The position numbers were made by a program, and so were the translations under genes. Positions 1 through 6,795 of a stretch of 6,795 bases of DNA are shown in pieces; within the stretch, counting starts at the first letter, position 1, and each line of letters starts with the position of its first letter. The notes below the pieces were generated by a model. It saw only the letters and a list, made by a program, of their open reading frames with translations, ran no database searches and was not told the DNA's origin. This DNA is from Ilumatobacteraceae bacterium (GTDB lineage Bacteria; Actinomycetota; Acidimicrobiia; Acidimicrobiales; Ilumatobacteraceae), in contig JALOLG010000078.1 of the NCBI GenBank assembly GCA_025456105.1, positions 1 through 6,795 on the forward strand, in the 5' to 3' direction.

Positions 1-6
1 ACCCGC

Positions 7-12
7 GACGAT
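7..12 (+). promoter_or_regulatory. Possible -10 hexamer of a leaderless nagA transcript
   Basis: GACGAT ends 6 bases before GTG 19, the same spacing as the hexamers before three other starts in this window. The 15 bases from here through the start codon match the corresponding segment before the DUF1353 gene (1863-1877) at 11 positions. The hexamer is a poor match to TANNNT, the -35 region lies outside the window, and the assignment rests on the shared pattern. Confidence 0.22.
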
Positions 13-18
13 GACGGT

Positions 19-1077
19 GTGATCGAGCGCGTTCGGGGGCGGGTGGTCACCGGAGGGCGCGTCGTCGTGGGCGAGGTCGTGCTCGACGACGGGACCGTGG
101 TCGAGGTGCGCGGGCTCGACGAGGAGTCACTCGGCCCGGACGCCGACCGGTGGGTGGTTCCCGCCTTCGTCGACGTGCAGATCAACGGCAGCGACGGGAT
201 CGACCTGGCGACCGAGCCGCACCGGATCGCCGAGCTCGCCGCGCTGCTCCCGGCCGAGGGCACCGGCGCCTTCCTGCCCACCGTGGTGACCGGGCCGGCG
301 GCCGTCCGGGAAGCGGCGATCGCGGCGGTCGGTGCGGTCGACATCGGCCCGGGCGCCGCCGTGCCCCTCGGGCTGCACCTGGAGGGACCGCTGCTGTCGT
401 TCGACCGACGGGGAGCGCATCGGGTCGAGCACCTCCAGCTGCCGGTCACGTGTGACACGAGCGGGTGGACCCGGGCGAACGGCGTCGCCATGGTGACGCT
501 CGCCCCCGAGCTGCCGGGCGCCCTCGACGTCGTGCGGCTGCTGGTGGCCGACGGTGTGGTGGTGTCGATCGGTCACACCGACGCGACGGCCGAGCAGGTG
601 GTCGAGGCGGTCGACGCGGGGGCGTCGGCGGTCACCCACCTGTTCAACGCGATGCGCCCGTTCGGGCACCGCGACCCAGGTCCGATCGGCGTGGCCCTCA
701 CCGACGACCGCCTCACGGTCGGGCTGATCTGCGACGGCGTCCACGTCGATCCCCGTGCGGTCGCCCTCGTGTGGCGCGCGGTGGGCCCCGAGCGGCTCCA
801 GCTCGTCACCGACGCCGTGGCGGCGCGCGGCATCGTCGACGCGCCCGACGGCGTGCGGCTCGCCGACGGCACGCTCGCGGGCAGCACCATCGCGCTCGAC
901 CGGGCGCTGGCCAACCTCGTCGACTGGACGGGGGCGTCGGTGCCCGAGGCCGTGCGCACGGTGACGAGCACGCCCGCCCGCCTGCTCGGGCGCTCCGACG
1001 TCGGGGTCATCGAGCCGGGCTCGCGCGCCGGCGTCGTCGTGCTCGACGGCGCCGGGCGACGATCACCCACGCGATGA
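19..1077 (+). CDS. nagA: N-acetylglucosamine-6-phosphate deacetylase
   Basis: Cytoplasmic amidohydrolase that removes acetate from GlcNAc-6-phosphate to give glucosamine-6-phosphate, in amino-sugar catabolism and cell-wall recycling. The 352-residue product shows the family motifs in order. VDVQING (51-57) has the Q-x-N form known from E. coli NagA rather than H-x-H, which suggests a single-metal enzyme. Next come GLHLEGP with ligand Glu122, SIGHTDA with His186, THLFNAM with His207, CDGVHVDP with substrate-contacting His242, and LVTDA with catalytic Asp265. The GTG start at 19 puts the first beta-strands in place. It lacks a clear Shine-Dalgarno, but a GACGAT hexamer ends 6 bases upstream. 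The frame is open to the window edge, so a start further left is possible. GTG 67, behind GGAGGG (52-57), is an alternative that would remove the first strand. The C-terminus is about ten residues shorter than usual and overlaps the opposing lipoprotein gene by 71 bases. Function is confident; exact start is less so. Confidence 0.93.
   Translation: MIERVRGRVVTGGRVVVGEVVLDDGTVVEVRGLDEESLGPDADRWVVPAFVDVQINGSDGIDLATEPHRIAELAALLPAEGTGAFLPTVVTGPAAVREAAIAAVGAVDIGPGAAVPLGLHLEGPLLSFDRRGAHRVEHLQLPVTCDTSGWTRANGVAMVTLAPELPGALDVVRLLVADGVVVSIGHTDATAEQVVEAVDAGASAVTHLFNAMRPFGHRDPGPIGVALTDDRLTVGLICDGVHVDPRAVALVWRAVGPERLQLVTDAVAARGIVDAPDGVRLADGTLAGSTIALDRALANLVDWTGASVPEAVRTVTSTPARLLGRSDVGVIEPGSRAGVVVLDGAGRRSPTR
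1007..1077. other. Tail-to-tail coding overlap of nagA and the lipoprotein gene
   Basis: Both strands code across these 71 bases. The plus strand gives NagA residues 330-352. The minus strand gives the end of the lipoprotein's membrane helix and its Arg-rich tail (about 251-272). Both stop codons are TGA, at 1075-1077 on plus and 1009-1007 on minus. There is no room for a separate terminator, so the two transcripts must be complementary at their 3' ends. Confidence 0.85.
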
Positions 1078-1825
1078 ACGCCACGCTCACGACGCCCCAC
1101 ACGATGAGGGCCACGAGGGCGACCGTGGCGACCGTGCTCGCCCACGTCGACGGCTCGTCGGGCCGCTGCACCGTCTGGAGCACGACCTCGCGCGACGAGC
1201 CGTCGAGCGGTGCCTCCCACTCCCACACGCTGGGCGGCTCGACCTCGGCATCGTCGGCGGCGGGGGGCGTGACGTCGGCGCCCGACGACTCGGTCATCTC
1301 GCCGGGCAGCGACGCGCGCAGCGTGACCGACATCGACGTCTGCGGCGTGGCGCCACTCGCCTCGAGCTGCTCCTGGAACGGCACGCCGCCCACGGCCGCC
1401 GTGAGGTCGCTGTCGGCGAACGTCGCGAAGCCGTCGGTGAGCACGAGGGTGCCACCGATCGCGTTGGTGGTGACGTCGTCGACCGTCGTGCGACCGGCCG
1501 CCATGTCGACGAAGGGCGGCCCGAGGCTCGCCAGCACGTTCGCGAGCTCCTCGGGCCCGCTCACGTCGTGCGTGAGGGTGACCGTCAGCCCGCCGGCGTC
1601 GGTGGGGTCGGGCCCGTCGACCCGCCAACCGGCCTCGACCGCGTCGTCGAACACGAGCGACTCCGCCAGGCCCGGCACCGCCTCCACCACCTCGGCGTCG
1701 GCGGTGGCGACGACCGTGACCGTGCCGGTGCCGTCGGGGCCGATCGCGACGTCGACCGCCACGTCGAGCCGGCACGCCGTGAGCGCGAGCGCGGTCGCGA
1801 CGACGAGCAGCAGCCGGCGGAGCAT
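1007..1825 (-). CDS. LppM-like lipoprotein with C-terminal membrane anchor
   Basis: Predicted envelope lipoprotein of 272 residues. The N-terminus has a short basic segment (MLRR), a hydrophobic core and a lipobox LTAC with Cys18 as the lipidated residue. The first mature residues run RLDVAVDVAIGPDGTG. The middle (about 20-200) is a soluble, strand-rich domain, followed by an acidic, proline-containing stretch (180-200) and WEWEAP. A single membrane segment covers about 230-256, and 10 of the last 15 residues are Arg, consistent with an inside anchor. Lipobox Cys, a beta-rich domain opening on alternating hydrophobics and DG, then a late membrane helix is the layout of mycobacterial LppM (Rv2171), whose molecular role is poorly defined. 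The family call is from pattern memory, not a search. The ATG at 1825 is chosen because it begins the signal peptide; the frame is open further upstream but that sequence runs through the divergent promoter. The 3' end overlaps nagA. Confidence 0.72.
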   Translation of the reverse strand: MLRRLLLVVATALALTACRLDVAVDVAIGPDGTGTVTVVATADAEVVEAVPGLAESLVFDDAVEAGWRVDGPDPTDAGGLTVTLTHDVSGPEELANVLASLGPPFVDMAAGRTTVDDVTTNAIGGTLVLTDGFATFADSDLTAAVGGVPFQEQLEASGATPQTSMSVTLRASLPGEMTESSGADVTPPAADDAEVEPPSVWEWEAPLDGSSREVVLQTVQRPDEPSTWASTVATVALVALIVWGVVSVAFIAWVIVARRRRARRRRRASPAR

Positions 1826-1831
1826 CCGCTC

Positions 1832-1837
1832 ATTGTG
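1832..1837 (-). promoter_or_regulatory. Candidate -10 hexamer for the lipoprotein gene (leaderless)
   Basis: On the minus strand this reads CACAAT, followed by GAGCGG and then the ATG at 1825. Transcription would therefore begin at or next to the start codon. No Shine-Dalgarno is present in the six intervening bases. The first base departs from TANNNT and no convincing -35 element is seen. Confidence 0.42.
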
Positions 1838-1862
1838 GCCGCCCACCGGTCGCCGGTGGGGG

Positions 1863-1868
1863 CACAAT
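1863..1868 (+). promoter_or_regulatory. Candidate -10 hexamer for the DUF1353 gene (leaderless)
   Basis: CACAAT, then GACGTG, then GTG at 1875. The six-base spacing mirrors exactly that of the opposing lipoprotein gene, which favours GTG 1875 over the adjacent in-frame GTG 1872 as the start. A G-run at 1858-1862 could be read as a weak ribosome-binding site for 1872 instead. Confidence 0.42.
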
Positions 1869-1874
1869 GACGTG

Positions 1875-2645
1875 GTGCGTCGCGAGCCGGAGCGCTTCTT
1901 CGACGGCGACTCGCTCGACCCCGACGAGCCGGTCGAGATCAGCCTCGTCCGGGTCGTGGAGCGCGGACGCGAGTGCTTCGTGCTCGAGCACCGCATCGCC
2001 TACCTCGACCGCGCCCAGACCGAGCCGTTCGTGGTGCCGAGCGACCTGGCCACGTTCCGCACCGACCTGGCGTCGGTGCCGTCGTTCTTCGCGTGGCTCG
2101 TGCCGAAGTCGGGCGTGCACCTCCCGGCCGCGCTGGTCCACGACGCGCTCGTCGACCCCGGCACGTACGACGGGCCGGCGATCGAGCGGCTCGAGGCCGA
2201 CCGGGTCTTCCGCGACGCGATGGGCGACCTGGGCACCCGGTTCGTGCGGCGCTGGCTGATGTGGACCGCCGTCACGCTGGCCACCGTGCGCGAGGGAGTC
2301 GGCCCGCACCCGGCGCTGCGCCGCCTCGCGGTGTTCGGCACCCTCGCGGTGATCGTCGTGCTCGGCGCCCTCGCCACCCTCGACCTGCTCGACCTGTGGG
2401 ACGTGCTGCCCTGGATGGGCGACGCCGACGTGGCACGCGAGCTGCTCGGTGGCGCGGCCGGTGCGGTGGTGGTGCCGCTCGTGCTGGCCGCTGCGTGGGG
2501 CCGGCTGTACGTGGCGGGTGTGATCGCCGGGCTCGCGCTCGCGCTGCTCATCCACGTGACCGCGGTGATCGTGCTGCTGACGGCGTGCTACGAGCTGGCC
2601 GAGCGGCTGCTCGGCTGGATCGATCGCGACGCGCGAGACGTGTGA
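1875..2645 (+). CDS. DUF1353 protein with C-terminal membrane domain
   Basis: A 256-residue protein of unknown function in two parts. Residues about 35-135 resemble DUF1353. They contain a stretch beginning VPSDLATFRTDLASVP (54-69), matching the family's 'P.gf.TD.aSvP' signature, then LPAALVHDALV with His89-Asp90, and EADRVFRDAMGDLG with Asp109 (107-120). DUF1353 proteins are best known from phage and prophage genomes as short soluble proteins with no assigned activity. The second part has three probable membrane segments, about 151-169, 193-212 and 213-236, and ends in a short charged tail. There is no signal peptide, so the DUF1353 part is probably cytoplasmic. GTG 1875 is preferred because of the promoter spacing; GTG 1872 adds one residue. 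It is divergent from the lipoprotein gene, and its TGA (2643-2645) directly abuts the clpC stop codon. Coding is confident and the DUF1353 call moderately so; the role is not known. Confidence 0.78.
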   Translation: MRREPERFFDGDSLDPDEPVEISLVRVVERGRECFVLEHRIAYLDRAQTEPFVVPSDLATFRTDLASVPSFFAWLVPKSGVHLPAALVHDALVDPGTYDGPAIERLEADRVFRDAMGDLGTRFVRRWLMWTAVTLATVREGVGPHPALRRLAVFGTLAVIVVLGALATLDLLDLWDVLPWMGDADVARELLGGAAGAVVVPLVLAAAWGRLYVAGVIAGLALALLIHVTAVIVLLTACYELAERLLGWIDRDARDV

Positions 2646-5240
<2,595 letters not shown>

Positions 5241-5246
5241 GTTCCG

Positions 5247-5253
5247 CCTCTTT
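5247..5253 (-). promoter_or_regulatory. Ribosome-binding site of clpC
   Basis: On the minus strand this reads AAAGAGG, six bases before the ATG at 5240. It is the only clear Shine-Dalgarno next to a gene start in the window, and it confirms the start that yields MFERF. Confidence 0.75.
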
Positions 5254-5279
5254 CCACGAGTAGCGGGATACGTGGACTC

Positions 5280-5285
5280 ACTCTA
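5280..5285 (-). promoter_or_regulatory. Candidate -10 hexamer for clpC
   Basis: TAGAGT on the minus strand fits TANNNT and would start a transcript near 5273, giving a leader of about 33 bases that includes the AAAGAGG site. No TTGACA-like -35 is seen 16-18 bases upstream. I looked for CIRCE (TTAGCACTC pairs) and HspR (HAIR) repeats and for a GTTCGC-N5-GCG-type ClgR site, and found none that matched well. Confidence 0.35.
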
Positions 5286-5340
5286 CCGGTGGCCCGTGGG
5301 ATCGACCGGTCGTCCGCTCGTGAACGGGCCAGGGGCCGCG

Positions 5341-5357
5341 TGCCCCGTCGCGGGGCA
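5341..5357. repeat. Perfect inverted repeat in the clpC/polyprenyl synthase spacer
   Basis: TGCCCCG (5341-5347) and CGGGGCA (5351-5357) pair perfectly around TCG. The site lies 30 bases upstream of the candidate -10 of the polyprenyl synthase gene, close to its -35 zone, and about 55 bases upstream of the clpC -10 candidate. A repressor or activator site is the simplest reading. A terminator is unlikely, since both genes read away from it and no T-run follows. Confidence 0.45.
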
Positions 5358-5386
5358 GGACGTGGTGCCACCGGCGGCGCAGGCCC

Positions 5387-5392
5387 TAGCCT
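5387..5392 (+). promoter_or_regulatory. Candidate -10 hexamer of the polyprenyl synthase gene (leaderless)
   Basis: TAGCCT fits TANNNT and is followed by six bases (GGCGCG) and then GTG 5399. There is no Shine-Dalgarno in that space, so a transcript starting at the GTG is expected. The -35 zone (5363-5369) is GC-rich and does not match a consensus. Confidence 0.5.
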
Positions 5393-5398
5393 GGCGCG

Positions 5399-6394
5399 GT
5401 GCACGACGGATCGGCGTCCCCGCTGTCTGGGCTGCCGTCCATGCGCTCCGACCGCGAACGCATCGAGGCGGCCATGCGCGCCTCGGTCGTGACCTCCGAC
5501 GCGTACCTCACCGAGATCGCGTCGCACCTGATCGTGGCCGGCGGCAAGCGCCTCCGCCCGGTGCTCGCCGTCGCGGCGGGCCAGGTCGACGGTGCCACGG
5601 CCACCGACGACGTGGTGCGCGGTGGGGTGGCGTGCGAGCTCGTCCACCTCGGCTCGCTCTACCACGACGACGTCATGGACGAGGCCGAGACGCGACGTGG
5701 CGTCGAGACCGTCAACGCGAAGTGGGGGAACCTCCAGGCCATCCTCGCCGGCGACTTCCTGCTCGCTCGTGCGTCGGAGATCGCGGCGTCGCTCGGCACC
5801 GAGGTGGCGGGTCTCCTCGCCCGCACCATCGGCTGGCTGTGCGAGGGCCAGATCGAGGAGCTGCGTCACACCTACGACCCGGCCCGGTCCGAGGCGAGCT
5901 ACCTGGCGTCGATCCACGGCAAGACCGCGTCGCTGTTCGGCACGGCGGCCCGCATCGGCGGGCTGGTGGCCGAGCTCGACGTCCCGCTCGTGGAGGCGCT
6001 CACCGACTACGGCCACGCGTACGGCATGGTGTTCCAGATCGTCGACGACCTCCTCGACGTCACGGCCACCGACGAGCAGCTCGGCAAGCCGGCCGGGCAC
6101 GACATGGAGGAGGGCGTGTACACGCTCCCCGTGCTGCGCACCCTGGCCCTCGGCACCGCAGCGGCCGACGAGCTCGCGTCGCTGCTCGGCCGCCCCCTCG
6201 ACGCAGCCGAGCGCGACAAGGCGCTCGCCATCGTGCGCAGCAACGACGGCATCGCACAGGCGGTCGAGGTGGCCAACCGCTACGTCGCCACGGCCGAGGC
6301 CGCGTGCGACCGGCTGCCCGACGGTCGGGTCGCCGAGGCGCTGCGCGCCGCGCCGGCCGCGGCGGTGGCCAGCGTGCTGTCGCCGACTCCCTGA
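5399..6394 (+). CDS. trans-Polyprenyl diphosphate synthase
   Basis: Class I isoprenyl synthase that extends an allylic diphosphate with isopentenyl diphosphate, probably for the menaquinone side chain or another long prenyl product. The 331-residue all-helical protein carries GGKRLRP (48-54) for IPP binding, the first Asp-rich motif DDVMD (90-94) followed by ETRRG, HGKTASLF (173-180), and the second motif FQIVDDLLD (212-220) followed by the conserved Gly-Lys (229-230). The residues four and five before the first DDxxD are Ser86 and Gly85. Small residues there leave the pocket open, and in characterised enzymes that goes with products longer than farnesyl or geranylgeranyl diphosphate; chain length here is inference. 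GTG 5399 is chosen from the -10 spacing. ATG 5441 (Met15) is an alternative that removes only a non-conserved leader. It is divergent from clpC, and its stop lies 8 bases from the opposing HNH gene. No quinone or carotenoid gene is visible to narrow the role. Confidence 0.92.
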   Translation: MHDGSASPLSGLPSMRSDRERIEAAMRASVVTSDAYLTEIASHLIVAGGKRLRPVLAVAAGQVDGATATDDVVRGGVACELVHLGSLYHDDVMDEAETRRGVETVNAKWGNLQAILAGDFLLARASEIAASLGTEVAGLLARTIGWLCEGQIEELRHTYDPARSEASYLASIHGKTASLFGTAARIGGLVAELDVPLVEALTDYGHAYGMVFQIVDDLLDVTATDEQLGKPAGHDMEEGVYTLPVLRTLALGTAAADELASLLGRPLDAAERDKALAIVRSNDGIAQAVEVANRYVATAEAACDRLPDGRVAEALRAAPAAAVASVLSPTP

Positions 6395-6402
6395 CGCCGC
6401 GG

Positions 6403-6795
6403 TCATGCCGCTCGGGGTGGGCTGGTGGCTCGTGCGGTGACGGGTGGCCCGTCGATGATGACGTTCCCGTCGGGACTTCGGAACAGAACCGCCCGCTGTT
6501 CGTCCATCGCGAGGGTCCAGCCGCCGTCGTGGACGAGATGGTGGTGCTTGGAGCACAGGGGGACCAGATTCGCCAGATCCGTCGGCCCGCCGTGCTCCCA
6601 GGGGGTGATGTGGTGGATGTCGCACCAGTCGAAGCCGGTGTCGCAGTGCGGGTGTGCGCAGCTGCGGTACATGGCTCGCAGCAGACGGCGCTGCTTGTGG
6701 GTGGCGGTCCGGGCTTCACGTCCGACGTCGACCGGCCGGCCATCGGGCCCGAGGAGCACCGGGACGATGACGGCTTCGCAGCACATCCGCCGGAT
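6403..6795 (-). CDS. DUF222-type HNH endonuclease, C-terminal part (cut by window edge)
   Basis: The last 130 residues of a protein whose start lies beyond the right edge; the frame is open to base 6795. An internal ATG at 6786 is not a likely start, because RRMCCEA aligns with the '(A)RRLACDA' stretch that precedes the HNH module in this family. Counting from the edge, the fragment has VPVLLGPDGRPVDVGR (11-26), a Cys pair CAHPHC (46-51), the core DIHHITPW (59-66), GGPTDLANLVPLC (69-81) with the central Asn77, and HHHLVH (84-89). These make the metal-binding beta-beta-alpha HNH fold. DUF222/13E12-type HNH proteins are abundant and multicopy in actinomycetes; most have no demonstrated function. 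The 3' end uses more A-ending codons (GCA, CGA, CCA) than the other genes here, which could mean recent acquisition. The N-terminal DUF222 region is not in the window, so that part of the call is inferred. Confidence 0.88.
   Translation of the reverse strand: MRRMCCEAVIVPVLLGPDGRPVDVGREARTATHKQRRLLRAMYRSCAHPHCDTGFDWCDIHHITPWEHGGPTDLANLVPLCSKHHHLVHDGGWTLAMDEQRAVLFRSPDGNVIIDGPPVTARATSPPRAA

Larger units (their letters stand above)
1830..1870. promoter_or_regulatory. Symmetric divergent promoter/operator region
   Basis: This is nearly the whole spacer between the lipoprotein and DUF1353 genes and it forms a long interrupted inverted repeat. The outer arms are TCATTGTG (1830-1837) and CACAATGA (1863-1870), an exact 8-base match. 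The inner arms are CCCACCGG (1842-1849) and CCGGTGGG (1853-1860), also exact, around a TCG centre. The arms are separated by four bases on the left and two on the right. Each outer arm supplies a CACAAT hexamer pointing at one gene. The symmetry fits two back-to-back promoters sharing one operator. It is not placed as a terminator, because both genes read away from it. Confidence 0.6.

Noticed and set aside
1..22. Possible tail of an upstream gene ending TGA at 20-22, overlapping GTG 19 as GTGA
   Set aside because: A stop overlapping the nagA start would be typical translational coupling, but six codons are too few to support a gene, and the nagA frame itself is also open to the edge.
1838..1862. 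Stem-loop in the divergent spacer as a bidirectional terminator
   Set aside because: Both flanking genes read away from it and no T-run follows either arm, so termination is not its likely role.
465..1871. Upstream extension of the DUF1353 frame (open from 465)
   Set aside because: This part is Arg/Ala-rich translation in a shadow frame over nagA and the lipoprotein gene, and it runs through the divergent promoter. Only the part from 1875 resembles a protein family.

Overview
The window is ordinary GC-rich chromosome from an actinomycete-type bacterium. Coding third positions are almost all G or C, starts are often GTG, there is a typical actinobacterial ClpC, and a DUF222-type HNH endonuclease fragment lies at the right edge. 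A deep-branching group such as Acidimicrobiia would fit, but the sequence alone does not prove it. No RNA gene, CRISPR array, insertion sequence or phage module was recognised. I found no convincing novel multi-gene system.

Layout, left to right: (1) nagA (+), N-acetylglucosamine-6-phosphate deacetylase; (2) an LppM-like lipoprotein with a C-terminal membrane anchor (-); (3) a DUF1353 protein fused to a three-segment membrane tail (+); (4) clpC (-), the AAA+ unfoldase of the Clp protease; (5) a trans-polyprenyl diphosphate synthase (+); (6) the C-terminal HNH portion of a DUF222-type protein (-), cut by the window edge. The strand alternates at every gene, so there is no operon inside the window and the genes do not read as one pathway. 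They cover amino-sugar catabolism, envelope, proteolysis and isoprenoid chain synthesis.

The most notable features are architectural. The three convergent junctions have essentially no intergenic DNA: a 71-base overlap, a 0-base gap and an 8-base gap. The only intergenic sequence of any size lies in two divergent promoter regions, 1826-1874 and 5241-5398. Each contains an inverted repeat with a TCG centre. Four of the five visible gene starts have a -10-like hexamer ending exactly 6 bases before the start codon and no clear Shine-Dalgarno sequence, which suggests leaderless transcripts. clpC is the exception and has a good ribosome-binding site. The divergent region between the lipoprotein and DUF1353 genes is almost perfectly symmetric, with one copy of the same promoter-like octamer facing each gene.
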